Source: Flavobacterium cellulosilyticum (GTDB lineage: Bacteria; Bacteroidota; Bacteroidia; Flavobacteriales; Flavobacteriaceae). From it: a stretch of 64,000 nt of DNA. Of this stretch, positions 8,581-19,300 are shown in pieces (position 1 is the stretch's first letter; each line of letters starts with the position of its first letter). A model generated the notes under the pieces. It saw nothing but the letters and a program-made list of their open reading frames with translations. It made no database searches and was not told the DNA's origin. Location of the stretch: positions 1 to 64,000 of the forward strand of contig NZ_SMFK01000011.1 in assembly GCF_004349355.1 (NCBI RefSeq). The letters are read 5' to 3'. The position numbers were made by a program, and so were the translations under genes.

Positions 8581-8719
8581 CAATGTCTTTTTCAACACTT
8601 CAAAAATACAATTGATACATTCGGGAATTATTGCTTTTCATAAAAGCTTTGAATCCCTAGAAGAAGCTAGAAAAATATCAGATCACATTCCTATTTGGTT
8701 TAAATTTTCTTTAAAATAA
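8561..8719 (+). pseudogene. Possible coding remnant
   Basis: Open frame without a start codon, ending in TAA 8717-8719. Its last part (HSGIIAFHKSFESLEEARK...) has a protein-like pattern. It could be the tail of the broken DUF4236 gene after a second frameshift, or a separate relic. Weak call. Confidence 0.25.
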
Positions 8720-8750
8720 CTCATTAAATCACTCTCAAAAAAGAGAAAAA

Positions 8751-10013
8751 CTACGTTTTCATTTTCTTTTTCCTGGCTGCAGGGAATAAAACATTGTTCA
8801 ATATTAATCGATACCCCGGAGAGTTTGGATGCAAATCAAGAACTGTAGCGGGGTCCCCTACTCTATGTTGGTAATCTTCAGGATCATGTCCTCCAAAAAA
8901 AGTAAACATTCCCTTTCCTTTTTCACCGTGAATGTACCGGGCTTCACCGTTAAGTTCACAGGTCCCCATAACAAGTACATTCGATTTAATAAGGGTTTGA
9001 TCATAGGATGTAGTTTGCCCCATAAATCCCTTTATCAATTGGGTGTGATTTTGACACAACATGCTAGGAATAGGATCCCATTTTGCCGAAAACTCCATCA
9101 AAGTAAAATAATCTTTCTCCATTGGAATTCTTCTTTTTTCAGTCATATCAATATCTGAAAATTCATAGTGTTCTGGTTTCCGATCTAATATAAAATCTTT
9201 AAATGCGAAAGTATTACCATAATTTATTTTGGTTTGATAATTAGCATCACTGGCATCACCGTCAAACATGGGTTCACAAATATCGACACCATCAGCCGCT
9301 AAAGCAATATCAAAACTATCGGTTGCAGAGCACATGGCAAACATAAACCCACCACCAATTACGAAATCCCTTATTTTTTTAGCTACAGCCAATTTTTCTT
9401 CCGAAACTTTTTTATAACCCAATTTCGATGCCAAATTTTCAGCCTCTTTTTTCTGGTCAATGTACCAAAGTGAATTTTTATTGGATCCATAAAATTTCCC
9501 GTATTGCCCCGTAAAATCCTCATGATGCAAATGCAACCAATCATAAAGTATCAATTGATCACTTAAAACTTCTTCGTCATATATAGGCGTAAAAGGAATT
9601 TCGGCATAGGTCAAAACAAGCGTTACGGCATCATCCCAAGGCTGTTTCCCTTTTGGTGTATAAACAGCAATTTTAGGCGCTTTTTCTAGAACAACTGCTT
9701 CCATATTTTGGGAAGGACTGGCTATTAATTCTAGAATCTGATTCGTTTCAGTATCACTTAACACTTCAAAACTCACCCCTCGAATCTGACATTCTTTTCT
9801 GATTTCTGGTGCATCTGGAAATAAAAAAGAACCACCTCTATAATTGAGTAACCAGCTGGATTTGTATTTTTTTTCGATGCACCAATAGGTAATTCCATAG
9901 GCTTTTAAATGATTTTGTTGCGTAGTTTCATCCATTGGCAACAAGATAAAAGAAGCCTTTGCTGTAAAAGAAAAAAGGATTAATAGGATAAAGAATATCT
10001 TTTTTGAAATCAT
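8751..10013 (-). CDS. Secreted protein of the family often labelled asparagine synthetase B
   Basis: A 420-residue exported protein with a clear signal peptide (MISKKIFFILLILFSFTAKA). The frame stays open 23 codons further upstream, but a TATCTTTG promoter box lies in that extension (10032-10039), so the ATG at 10011-10013 is preferred. It has none of the Ntn amidotransferase or PP-loop motifs of AsnB. The region GGGFMFAMCSATDSFDIALA looks like a class I glutamine-amidotransferase or ThuA-like nucleophile elbow. The common database label is therefore doubtful; enzyme activity is unknown. It stands alone between convergent neighbours. Confidence 0.7.
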   Translation of the reverse strand: MISKKIFFILLILFSFTAKASFILLPMDETTQQNHLKAYGITYWCIEKKYKSSWLLNYRGGSFLFPDAPEIRKECQIRGVSFEVLSDTETNQILELIASPSQNMEAVVLEKAPKIAVYTPKGKQPWDDAVTLVLTYAEIPFTPIYDEEVLSDQLILYDWLHLHHEDFTGQYGKFYGSNKNSLWYIDQKKEAENLASKLGYKKVSEEKLAVAKKIRDFVIGGGFMFAMCSATDSFDIALAADGVDICEPMFDGDASDANYQTKINYGNTFAFKDFILDRKPEHYEFSDIDMTEKRRIPMEKDYFTLMEFSAKWDPIPSMLCQNHTQLIKGFMGQTTSYDQTLIKSNVLVMGTCELNGEARYIHGEKGKGMFTFFGGHDPEDYQHRVGDPATVLDLHPNSPGYRLILNNVLFPAARKKKMKT

Positions 10014-10031
10014 TTTAAAAATTTTATATCT

Positions 10032-10039
10032 CAAAGATA
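10032..10039 (-). promoter_or_regulatory. -7 box for the secreted-protein gene
   Basis: TATCTTTG on the minus strand, about 19 bp before the preferred ATG at 10013. No good TTG at the right distance was found. Confidence 0.45.
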
Positions 10040-10069
10040 CTTGTTTTATTTTTTTAAAAAGACAAAAAA

Positions 10070-10094
10070 AAAATTCGCTCATAAAGCGAATTTT
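10070..10094 (-). terminator. Rho-independent terminator after dnaB
   Basis: AAAATTCGC (10070-10078), a 7-nt loop and GCGAATTTT (10086-10094). Read leftward the stem is followed by a run of more than eight T. It starts 11 bp past the dnaB stop. Confidence 0.8.
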
Positions 10095-10104
10095 AATTTA
10101 TTTT

Positions 10105-11649
10105 CTAAAATGGCATATCATCATCTTCTTCTTCCTCATTCAAATTACTACCAAAGGCTTCATTTGGAGATGGAAGGTTTTTGGATTGAAAAGGGTTATC
10201 ATCATGATTCATTTTTGATGGTAAGTCATCATAACTTCCGCTAAAATCTTCAAGGTTATCAAATTTACCCAGATTTCCTATAAACTTTAAGCGAACGTTT
10301 TCAAGCGAACCATTTCTATGTTTGGCAATCATAAATTCAGCTTGACCAGCCGAAGGTGATTGTTCATCATCATCCCATTCTTCAATTTTATAATATTCTG
10401 GACGGTAAATAAACGATACAATATCGGCATCTTGCTCAATTGCACCCGATTCACGAAGGTCAGAAAGTAATGGTCTTTTACTTGAACCCCTAGTTTCCAC
10501 TGCACGAGACAACTGAGATAAGGCAATTACTGGAACTGCTAGCTCCTTGGCCAATGCTTTTAAATTTCGAGAAATTGTCGAAATTTCTTGTTCCCTATTA
10601 CCTCCTCCTTTTCCATTTCCACCGGCAGTCATCAACTGCAAATAATCGACAATAATGATTTTAATACCATGTTGGGATACCAAACGTCTTGCTTTTGCTC
10701 TTAAATCAAAAATAGAAAGCGATGGAGAATCATCAATAAAAAGGGGTGCTTTTTCTAAATTTTTAACCTTTACACTTAATTGTTCCCATTCGTGTTTTTC
10801 TAATTTTCCTGTTCTCAATTTTTCAGATGACAAACCTGTTTCAGAAGAAATTAACCTGGTAATCAACTGAACTGAGGACATCTCTAATGAAAACAATGCC
10901 ACTGCATGTCCATAATCGATGGCAATATTACGAGCCATTGAAAGTACAAATGCAGTTTTACCCATACCTGGACGAGCAGCAATAATAATTAAATCACTAG
11001 GTTGCCAACCAGAAGTAATGGCGTCCAGTTTTGTGAAACCAGTTTCTACCCCACTTAATCCTTTTTGATTGGCTATTTCTTCAATTCGTTTTTTAGCTTG
11101 TAAAACCAAACTCTGCGCTGTTTCAGAACTCCGTTTTATATTTCCTTGGGTAACTTCATATAATTTAGACTCTGCTTTATCTAATAAATCAAAAACATCT
11201 GTAGTTTCATCATAGGATTCTTCGATAATATCCGAAGAAATACGAATTAAGCTTCGCTGAATAAATTTTTGAAGAATAATTCTAGAGTGAAATTCAATAT
11301 GTGCAGATGAAGATATTTTTTGCGTAAGCTGAATTAAATAAAAATCGCCACCAGCCAAGTCTAACTTTGCATTTTTACGCAACTGAGCAGAAACTGTTAA
11401 TAAGTCAATAGGCTGCGTTTCTGTGAATAACTGTACAATTGCTTCAAAAATATGTTTGTGTGCCTCTTTATAAAAAGCATCTGGTTGTAAAATATCAATT
11501 ACCTCATCAACACCTTTCTTATCAATCATCATTGCTCCAAGCACAGCCTCCTCTAAATCTATTACCTGAGGCGGGAGTTTCCCTTTTTCAAGGTTGATGA
11601 TAGTTGTTCTATCAGCTTTAGCAGGGTTATAATTTTTGACATTTTCCAT
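10105..11649 (-). CDS. dnaB: Replicative DNA helicase DnaB
   Basis: Hexameric 5'-3' helicase that opens the replication fork. The 514-residue protein has the N-terminal primase-interaction domain (about 25-130) and the RecA-type helicase core with Walker A ARPGMGKT (225-232), a Walker B region IIIVDYLQLM, and the QLSRAVE.R / SDLRESGAIEQDAD motifs. No intein is present. The extreme C-terminus is acidic and ends EEEEDDDMPF, closely resembling the SSB C-terminal tip (DDDIPF in E. coli SSB). The gene has its own terminator. Confidence 0.96.
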   Translation of the reverse strand: MENVKNYNPAKADRTTIINLEKGKLPPQVIDLEEAVLGAMMIDKKGVDEVIDILQPDAFYKEAHKHIFEAIVQLFTETQPIDLLTVSAQLRKNAKLDLAGGDFYLIQLTQKISSSAHIEFHSRIILQKFIQRSLIRISSDIIEESYDETTDVFDLLDKAESKLYEVTQGNIKRSSETAQSLVLQAKKRIEEIANQKGLSGVETGFTKLDAITSGWQPSDLIIIAARPGMGKTAFVLSMARNIAIDYGHAVALFSLEMSSVQLITRLISSETGLSSEKLRTGKLEKHEWEQLSVKVKNLEKAPLFIDDSPSLSIFDLRAKARRLVSQHGIKIIIVDYLQLMTAGGNGKGGGNREQEISTISRNLKALAKELAVPVIALSQLSRAVETRGSSKRPLLSDLRESGAIEQDADIVSFIYRPEYYKIEEWDDDEQSPSAGQAEFMIAKHRNGSLENVRLKFIGNLGKFDNLEDFSGSYDDLPSKMNHDDNPFQSKNLPSPNEAFGSNLNEEEEDDDMPF

Positions 11650-11737
11650 GAAGCGAAATTAAGTAAAAATTAAAAAATATTACTATAGAGTTATTAGAAA
11701 GATTTGTTCATAAACAATCATTTTTTGTTAATAACCA

Positions 11738-11774
11738 TAAAAAAATCCGAAACTGTAAGGCTTCGGATTTTATA
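11738..11774 (-). terminator. Rho-independent terminator after accA
   Basis: AAATCCGAA (11743-11751) pairs with TTCGGATTT (11762-11770) around a 10-nt loop. Read leftward it is followed by a T run. Confidence 0.8.
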
Positions 11775-11789
11775 TAAAATTACAAGGTA

Positions 11790-12743
11790 TTACTCTTTAA
11801 ATTCACCCATATTACAGTATTTATCCATTCTTTGAGCTATTAATTCGTCTGTTGATAAGTCTTTCAATTCATTGAATCCTTTCAAAATATATTGCTTAAC
11901 TGTTTTAAAAGCAGTTTCTCTATCATAGTGAGCTCCACCAAGTGGTTCAGGAATAATATCATCAACTAATTTTTGATTTTTCATATCAGTTGAAGTCAAT
12001 TTCAACGCTTCTGCAGCTTGCTCTTTGTAATCCCAGCTTTTCCACAAAATAGAGGAACATGATTCTGGAGAAATAACTGAATACCACGTGTTTTCCATCA
12101 TATAAACACGATCTCCAACTCCTATACCCAATGCGCCACCAGAGGCACCTTCTCCAACAATAACCACAATTATAGGCACTGTTAATCGCACCATTTCGAT
12201 GATATTTCTAGCAATGGCTTCTCCTTGTCCGCGTTCTTCCGCTTCAATTCCAGGAAAAGCTCCAGGAGTATCAATAAAAGAAACTACAGGAATACCAAAT
12301 TTCTCTGCCATTTTCATTAATCGCAAAGCTTTACGATAGCCTTCTGGATTTGCCATTCCAAAATTACGATATTGACGAGTTTTGGTATTAAATCCTTTTT
12401 GTTGACCAATAATCATAAAGGATTGTCCTCCAATTTTTCCTAAACCACCTATCATTGCTTTGTCATCTTTAAAACCTCTATCACCGTGAAGTTCTAGAAA
12501 AGTTTCGCCACAAAGCGCTCTTACGTGATCTAAAGTGTAGGGTCTACTGGGGTGTCTTGATAATTGAACACGTTGCCAAGCAGTAAGATTTTTATAAATA
12601 TTTTTTTTAGTTTCTTCGAGTTTCTTGTTGATTTTTTTACAAGTAGTTGTCACATCAACCTCCGATTCCTCTCCAATAGTAAGACACTTTTCTAACTGGT
12701 CTTCTAATTCTTTTATTGGAAGTTCAAAATCTAAATATTCCAT
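11790..12743 (-). CDS. accA: Acetyl-CoA carboxylase carboxyltransferase subunit alpha
   Basis: With AccD it transfers the carboxyl group from biotin to acetyl-CoA, the first step of fatty acid synthesis. The protein is 317 residues from [17 protein letters not shown]. The frame is open 28 codons further upstream, but that extension contains the TATATTTG box at 12776-12783 and does not resemble the family. Carboxyltransferase signatures are visible: [46 protein letters not shown] and a [12 protein letters not shown] segment. It is flanked by its own promoter and terminator; accD is not in the window. Confidence 0.95.
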   Translation of the reverse strand: MEYLDFELPIKELEDQLEKCLTIGEESEVDVTTTCKKINKKLEETKKNIYKNLTAWQRVQLSRHPSRPYTLDHVRALCGETFLELHGDRGFKDDKAMIGGLGKIGGQSFMIIGQQKGFNTKTRQYRNFGMANPEGYRKALRLMKMAEKFGIPVVSFIDTPGAFPGIEAEERGQGEAIARNIIEMVRLTVPIIVVIVGEGASGGALGIGVGDRVYMMENTWYSVISPESCSSILWKSWDYKEQAAEALKLTSTDMKNQKLVDDIIPEPLGGAHYDRETAFKTVKQYILKGFNELKDLSTDELIAQRMDKYCNMGEFKE

Positions 12744-12775
12744 ATTATGTATATTTTTTGTTTTAATTCGAACTG

Positions 12776-12783
12776 CAAATATA
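12776..12783 (-). promoter_or_regulatory. -7 box of accA
   Basis: TATATTTG followed by CAG on the minus strand, 33 bp before the accA ATG. The -33 element is not clear. Confidence 0.5.
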
Positions 12784-12861
12784 AAATTTAAAATTATCAA
12801 AACATTACTTTTCTTATTCAAATGCAAATAAATTGATAGAAAAACACTCTTAAATTTATTA

Positions 12862-13743
12862 TTATTTAGGTTTAAAATAGTGTTTTATGATACCATTTAA
12901 GATAACTGTAGCTACAATTATTATAGCTCCAATATAGAACTCAAAACTCATTTTCTCTTTCTCGCCTATGATGAAATATGCCAAAATAATTCCATAAACA
13001 GGTTCTAAACTAGTGGTAAGCATCACTGTATAAGGAGAGAGTTGTTGCATTATTTTTACTGATGCAGTAAAAGCGTAAGCCGTACAGATGGAAGCGAGAA
13101 TTAGAATTAAAATCCAATCATTTGATGTCAAAACAAAAAAATCAGGAGTAAATTTATTATCGAATAAAAAATAGATGGATATAAAGAAAACGCCCGAAAT
13201 AAATTCATAAAAAGTGATAACTGCCGAATCATTTTTTACAATTAACTTTCCATTCATCAGTGTAAATAAAACACCAATAATCACTGAAATTAAAGCATAA
13301 ATCATTCCTTCAAAATAATTAATTTCAACCTTTAATATTAAAGATAAAGAAGCAATAATGACAAGCCCAAAAAACACTTCATACCAAAGTACTTTTCTTC
13401 CGTAAAAAAGAGGTTCCAATAATGAGGCGAAAAATGCTCCCAATGAAAAAATTGCTAACGTGATAGACACATTAGATAAATGAATGGCTTTGAAAAAAAA
13501 TATCCAATGAACCGCAATTAATAGTCCCACAAAAATTAATTTCAGAAACTCTTTTGTCGGAATTATAAAGGATTTCTTTTTGAAAAGGATATAAAGAAAT
13601 AAAAAACCACTAGCAAAAAGCATGCGATACCAAACTAAAGAATCGGCATTAATTGAAATTAAGGCACCCAATATTGCTGTGAATCCCCAAATAAATACAA
13701 TTAAATGAAGATTTAAATAACTACTTAATTTACCGTTTAGCAT
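12862..13743 (-). CDS. EamA-family (drug/metabolite superfamily) transporter
   Basis: A 293-residue inner-membrane protein with about ten hydrophobic helices in two EamA repeats (first about 10-140, second about 150-285). The start [19 protein letters not shown] and the repeat-2 segment [38 protein letters not shown] are typical. Substrate cannot be predicted. It overlaps the LptF/G-type gene upstream by 14 bp and is likely in one operon with it and tgt. Confidence 0.85.
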   Translation of the reverse strand: MLNGKLSSYLNLHLIVFIWGFTAILGALISINADSLVWYRMLFASGFLFLYILFKKKSFIIPTKEFLKLIFVGLLIAVHWIFFFKAIHLSNVSITLAIFSLGAFFASLLEPLFYGRKVLWYEVFFGLVIIASLSLILKVEINYFEGMIYALISVIIGVLFTLMNGKLIVKNDSAVITFYEFISGVFFISIYFLFDNKFTPDFFVLTSNDWILILILASICTAYAFTASVKIMQQLSPYTVMLTTSLEPVYGIILAYFIIGEKEKMSFEFYIGAIIIVATVILNGIIKHYFKPK

Positions 13744-14818
13744 TTCGTAATAAAAATATTGCTAAAATTCCAAATATGAAATTAGGAAACCAAACTGCTA
13801 TAATAGGGGGAAAAGTAGATTTCTCAGCTAAAGTTCCAAATATTTTATCAAAAAACACAAACGAAAAAGCAATTGCAATTCCTATTGCTAAATTCATCCC
13901 CATTCCTCCTCTACGTTTCATAGAAGAAACAGCAACAGCAATAATTGTCAGAATAAATGCGGAGACTGGAATACTGTATTTTTTATACAATACCACTAGA
14001 TATATGTTAATATTAGAAGAACCTCTACCTCGCTCCTTCTCTATAAACCGGTTTAATTTTCCTAAATCTAAGGTTTCGGCAATATATATAACAGGGGTTA
14101 AATCTTCTAAGTCAAAACTAAACTTGGCATTTCTTTGATCCGCTTTTTCTATTTTATCTCCAAACTCCCCTACTGTTCTTTTAACAAAATCATACAAGGT
14201 ATAGTTCTTAGTTTTAGGGTTCCATTGGATTCTTCTAGCCGAAATTTTATATTGTAATTTGTTTTTATTAAATCTCTCGTAACTAAAATTATAAGCCGTT
14301 TTAGTTTCTGCATTGAAACTATTTACATAAATAAACTCATTTTTGGCAATTTGACGAAAAACATCCGTAGCATCACCTCGCATCACCTGTTTACCATCAC
14401 CTCTAAGATATGTATATCTAAAATTATTAAATCCTTCACTGGCTTTTGGCACAATAAAAAAACCCATTAATAATATAAAAACAGATACGATGGAAGCACC
14501 AATAATAAAAGGCCTTAAGAATCTTGTGAAAGAAATCCCTGAACTCAAAATAGCTATAATCTCTGTGTCGTTTGCTAGTTTTGATGTAAACCAAATCACA
14601 GATAAAAATAGAAATATAGGAAATAGAAGATTGGTAAAGTAAATTGTGAAATTGAAATAATAGACCAAAATTTCCATAATTGGAACTTTGTTTTCTATCA
14701 TTTTATTGATCTTTTCAGATACGTCTATTACAATGCCAATAGGCGCAAACAAAAGTAACATAACCGAGAAAGTCGATAAATATTTCTTTAATATGTATTT
14801 GTCTAATATTGTTAACAT
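13730..14818 (-). CDS. LptF/LptG-family permease
   Basis: Inner-membrane permease of the YjgP/YjgQ family, 362 residues. It has three N-terminal helices (about 10-120), a periplasmic beta-jellyroll-like middle (about 130-260) and three C-terminal helices. In the Lpt complex two such subunits and LptB extract LPS from the inner membrane. Start MLTILDKYILKKYLSTF is characteristic. lptB is encoded far away at 32751-33491 in this window. I cannot decide between F and G from sequence alone. Confidence 0.88.
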   Translation of the reverse strand: MLTILDKYILKKYLSTFSVMLLLFAPIGIVIDVSEKINKMIENKVPIMEILVYYFNFTIYFTNLLFPIFLFLSVIWFTSKLANDTEIIAILSSGISFTRFLRPFIIGASIVSVFILLMGFFIVPKASEGFNNFRYTYLRGDGKQVMRGDATDVFRQIAKNEFIYVNSFNAETKTAYNFSYERFNKNKLQYKISARRIQWNPKTKNYTLYDFVKRTVGEFGDKIEKADQRNAKFSFDLEDLTPVIYIAETLDLGKLNRFIEKERGRGSSNINIYLVVLYKKYSIPVSAFILTIIAVAVSSMKRRGGMGMNLAIGIAIAFSFVFFDKIFGTLAEKSTFPPIIAVWFPNFIFGILAIFLLRNAKR

Positions 14819-14897
14819 ATTTTATTTATGAGTTATGAATTATGAATTATAAACTACAAGCTAACTCATAATTCATAATTCATAACTCATAATTATT

Positions 14898-16028
14898 TTA
14901 AAGTCTTTGGCTCATATTGCGAACCATCATGTCTTTCCAAGTTCTAAAATCTCCTGCTAAGATATGTTTTCTTGCTTCACGAACCAACCACATATAAAAC
15001 CCAAGATTATGTATCGTAGCGATTTGTTTTCCAAGGTATTCATTGGCGGCAAACAAGTGACGCAAATAGGCTTTTGTATATTCTGTATCTACAAAAGTGT
15101 GTCCCATTTCATCAACTGGAGAAAAATCATCTTCCCACTTTTTGTTTTTAATATTAATCGTTCCATGCGCTGTAAACAACATTCCGTTTCTCGCATTTCG
15201 CGTTGGCATCACACAGTCGAACATGTCAATTCCTAAAGCAATATTCTCTAGAATATTAATTGGAGTTCCAACACCCATCAAGTAGCGAGGTTTGTCTTCA
15301 GGAAGGATTTCACAAACCACCTCAGTCATCGCGTACATTTCCTCAGCGGGTTCCCCTACCGAAAGTCCGCCAATAGCGTTTCCTTGTTGATTTGAATTGG
15401 CAATATATTCCGCTGATTGTTGACGTAAATCTTTATACGTACTTCCTTGAATAATTGGAAAGAAAGTTTGATCGTACCCATATTTTGTTGGCACTTTTTC
15501 TAAATGATTGATGCATCGATCCAACCAACGGTGGGTCATGTGCATTGACCGTTGAGCGTATCTATAATCACAAGGATATGGTGTACACTCGTCGAATGCC
15601 ATAATAATATCGGCCCCAATTGTCCGTTGAATTTCCATCACATTTTCGGGTGTGAAAAAATGATACGAACCATCAATGTGTGATTTGAATTTTACGCCTT
15701 CTTCTTTGATTTTTCTATTGGCCGAAAGCGAATACACTTGATAGCCACCAGAATCGGTCAAGATATTACGATCCCAGTTCATGAATTTATGCAACCCACC
15801 TGCTTTTTCCAATATTTCAGTTTGCGGACGTAAGTACAAATGATAGGTATTCCCAAGGATAATATCGGGGTTTATATCGTCTTTCAATTCCCGCTGATGC
15901 ACCCCTTTTACTGAAGCTACTGTACCAACAGGCATAAAAATTGGGGTTTCAATCACACCATGATCAGTGGTAATACTTCCAGCTCTAGCTTTAGTATGTG
16001 GATCTTTTTGTAATAAATCAAATTGCAT
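14898..16028 (-). CDS. tgt: tRNA-guanine transglycosylase (Tgt), zinc-motif variant
   Basis: Exchanges G34 of GUN-anticodon tRNAs for preQ1 in queuosine synthesis. The 376-residue protein has the TIM-barrel motifs LTDSGGYQVYSL, the QRTIGADIIMAFDEC segment, GGLSVGEP and the catalytic region DCVMPTRNARNG. The usual CxCxxC zinc site is absent: where E. coli-type enzymes have C, C, C (within PECDCYTC) this one reads DEMGHTFVDTEY, although the downstream HNL histidine is kept. I recall the same variant in other flavobacteria. It is the first gene of a leftward group with the permease and EamA genes. Confidence 0.93.
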   Translation of the reverse strand: MQFDLLQKDPHTKARAGSITTDHGVIETPIFMPVGTVASVKGVHQRELKDDINPDIILGNTYHLYLRPQTEILEKAGGLHKFMNWDRNILTDSGGYQVYSLSANRKIKEEGVKFKSHIDGSYHFFTPENVMEIQRTIGADIIMAFDECTPYPCDYRYAQRSMHMTHRWLDRCINHLEKVPTKYGYDQTFFPIIQGSTYKDLRQQSAEYIANSNQQGNAIGGLSVGEPAEEMYAMTEVVCEILPEDKPRYLMGVGTPINILENIALGIDMFDCVMPTRNARNGMLFTAHGTINIKNKKWEDDFSPVDEMGHTFVDTEYTKAYLRHLFAANEYLGKQIATIHNLGFYMWLVREARKHILAGDFRTWKDMMVRNMSQRL

Positions 16029-16047
16029 AAGGACTTTTTTCAGTGCG

Positions 16048-16055
16048 CAAAGATA
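16048..16055 (-). promoter_or_regulatory. -7 box of tgt
   Basis: TATCTTTG on the minus strand, 19 bp before the tgt ATG. It lies downstream of the tracrRNA terminator, so tgt need not depend on tracrRNA transcription. Confidence 0.5.
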
Positions 16056-16110
16056 ATTTATTTAAGATTTAAGAATTAGGAATTGAGGTTTTATTTAGAA
16101 TACATTTCAA

Positions 16111-16200
16111 AATAAAAAAAGCGACCCTTTTGAGGCCGCTTTGAATGTTTTCACAACGGAATAATCCTTATTGTGAATTGCTCAAAATTGTAGTACAATG
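16111..16200 (-). ncRNA. tracrRNA of the type II-C system
   Basis: Read leftward: an anti-repeat (16195-16170) that pairs with the CRISPR repeat over about 25 nt (TTGTGAATTGCT, two unpaired repeat bases, then CAAAATTGTA), then CACAATAAGG, a GGA-TTAT-TCC nexus hairpin (16167-16158), and a terminator AGCGGCC / GGGTCGCT with a seven-T tail (about 16141-16114). The 5' end is estimated; a weak TATCATTG box lies just upstream at about 16196-16203. It lies between tgt and cas9 and runs opposite to cas9. Its polarity means crRNA must be read leftward from the array. Confidence 0.88.
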
Positions 16201-16319
16201 ATACAATAAAAGTTTTAATGTTCGAATGTGGTTTTTCATAAAAAAGGTAATTTTTTTATTGTTAAATTTAGAGATTAATTTACAGTCCGTGAAAAATTAT
16301 CATAAAATACAGTTATAAA

Positions 16320-19300
16320 ATGAAGAAAATATTAGGATTGGATTTGGGGACAACATCAATAGGTTGGTCATTTATAAACGAATCAGAAAGCGAAAATGAA
16401 ACTTCATCCATTATAAATACAGGGGTTCGTATTGTTCCGCTTAGTACAGATGAAGAAGCTGATTTCAAAAAAGGCAATACAATCTCAATAAATGCTGATA
16501 GAACATTAAAACGAGGAGCAAGAAGAGGTTTACAGCGTTTTAAACAAAGAAGAAATGCTTTATTAGAAACTTTTAGCAAAATAAAATTCATTCCTCGTGA
16601 TTTTATTTATGCCGAAACTGGAAAAGAAACTACTTTTTCTTCATATCAATTAAGAGCCAAAGCAGCTGTTGAAGCCGTTACAAAAGAAGAATTGGTTCAG
16701 GTTTTATTGATGTTGAACAAAAAACGAGGTTATAAAAGCAGTCGAAAAGCCAAAACTGCCGAAGAAGGAGAAGCAATTGACGGAATGAAAATTGCCAAAG
16801 AAATTTTTGAAAATAATTTAACACCTGGTCAATGGGTTTTTAATTCTTTATCAAATGGAGGCAAATATATCCCCGACTTTTATCGTTCTGATTTACAGAA
16901 AGAAATGGAAAAAATTGTTTATTATCAAAATCCATTTCACTCAGAACAAATGAACAATAAATTACTTGAAGATATTCAAGGAAAATCGAGAACACAAACT
17001 TCTCAACATTTTACTAAAACTCTAAAAATAGAACTTGCAGAAAACAAAGGAACTAGGGAAGAAACCAAACTGCAACATTACAAGTGGAGAGATGAAGCTT
17101 TGACAAACGAACTAGATTTGAAAGTTTTGGCCCTTATTCTTACTGAAATCAACAATCAAATTAATCAATCCAGCGGTTACCTTGGAGCTATTAGCGACCG
17201 AAGTAAGGAATTGTACTTCAATCAAGAAACGGTTGGTCAATTTCAGTACAAACAACTTCAAAAAAATGTACATTCAAAACTAAAAAATCAAGTTTTTTAT
17301 CGTCGAGATTATTTAGATGAGTTTGAAAACATTTGGGAAACACAGACACGATTTCATCCTGAATTAAATGACAAACTCAAATCAGAAGTTCGAGATATTA
17401 CGATTTTCTACCAACGAAAACTTAAATCTCAAAAGCATTTAGTAAGTTTTTGTGAATTTGAAAAAGGACATAAAGCCATTCCAAAATCGTCTCCTTTATT
17501 TCAAGAATTTAGAATTTGGCAGAATTTGAACAATGTTGTTGTTAAAAATGAAATTACAAAAGAACCGTTCCTTTTAGACGAAGATTTAAAAAAACTTATT
17601 ACTCAAGAATTATTGTTTAAAGATAGTATGACTGACTCACAATTACTCAATTTTTGTGGACTTAAAAAAGCAGAATACTCGGTTAATTTCAAAAAAATTG
17701 AAGGCAATAGAACCAATACCGAAATTTACAAAGCATTTGAGAAAATTTTAGTTTTAGAAGGTAATGATGAATTAGATATTTCAAAATTAGATGCAATTGA
17801 TATTAAAACAACAATAAAATCAGTCTTTTCGGATTTAGAAATTAATACCAAATTATTGAATTTTGATACAACAATTCAAGGCAATGATTTCGACAAACAG
17901 CCCTATTATCAATTATGGCATTTGCTATATTCGTCGGAGGAAGACGAACCCTTGAAAAAAACTTTAATGACAAAATTTGGTTTTAAAGACAATCATATTC
18001 CATTTCTTTTGAATGTAAAACTGCAAGCAGATTACGGAAGTTTGAGTGCTAAAGCCATAAAAAAAATATTGCCACATTTGATGGACGGACATATTTATGA
18101 CAAAGCCTGTTTATTAGTCGGCTACAACCATTCATCATCATTAACGACAGAACAAAATAATGAAAGAATTCTAAAAAACACTCTTGAATTACTCAAGAAA
18201 AACAGTTTGAGAAATCCTGTGGTAGAGAAAATCCTAAATCAGATGATTAATGTGATTAATGCTATTATTGCTGACTCAACAATGGGGAAACCTGATGAAA
18301 TTCGTGTAGAATTGGCTCGTGAGTTGAAAAACAACAACGAACAGCGCAGCGAAATGACAAAAGAAATCAACAAAAGTACCGCTGAACACGAACAAATTAG
18401 AAAATTATTACACACCGAATTTGGAATCCATCGGGTAACTCGAAACGATATTATTCGTTATAAACTTTGGAAAGAGTCAGATGGAATTTCGCTTTATACA
18501 GGGAAACCAATCGAACCATCAAAGCTGTTTTCTAAAGAGTATGATATTGAACATATTATTCCAAAATCACGTTTGTTTGACGATAGTTTTTCTAATAAAA
18601 CAATTTGTGAACGCCAATTAAATATTGATAAAAGTAACAAAACTGCCTATTCATTTTTAAAAGAAAAATTAACTCCCGAAGAATTTGACCAATTCGAAAA
18701 AAGGGTTCGAGGGCTTTTTGGAAAAGTCAGTAGAACCAAGCAAAATAAGCTTTTGATGGCTGACAGCGATATTCCAGAAGATTTTATTGCCCGTCAATTA
18801 CGAGAAACACAATACATTGCAAAAAAAGCGAAAGAAATTTTGTTGGAGGTCTCCAGAAATGTAACTACAACAATTGGAAGTGTAACCGACAAACTTCGTG
18901 AAGATTGGGAATTAGTTGATGTGATGAAAGAACTTAATTGGGACAAATACCATAAATTAGGGTTAACCAAAGAGGAAGAAGGCAAAAATGGAGAACGTTT
19001 ATATAAAATTCTGGATTGGACAAAACGAAATGACCATCGCCACCACGCTATGGACGCAATAACAGTTGCATTCACTAAACCTGCTTATATTCAGTATTTG
19101 AATAATTTGAATGCAAAAACGCAAGGAGAGAAAAAAGCCGGAGCGATTTACGGAATAGAAACCAAATATTTAGAGCGAGATAAAAATAACAAACTACGTT
19201 TTAAATCTCCAATGAAAAACTTTAGAGAAGAAGCCAAAAAGCAACTTGAAAACATTTTGATTTCTTATAAAGCCAAAAACAAAGTCGTTACCAAAAACAA

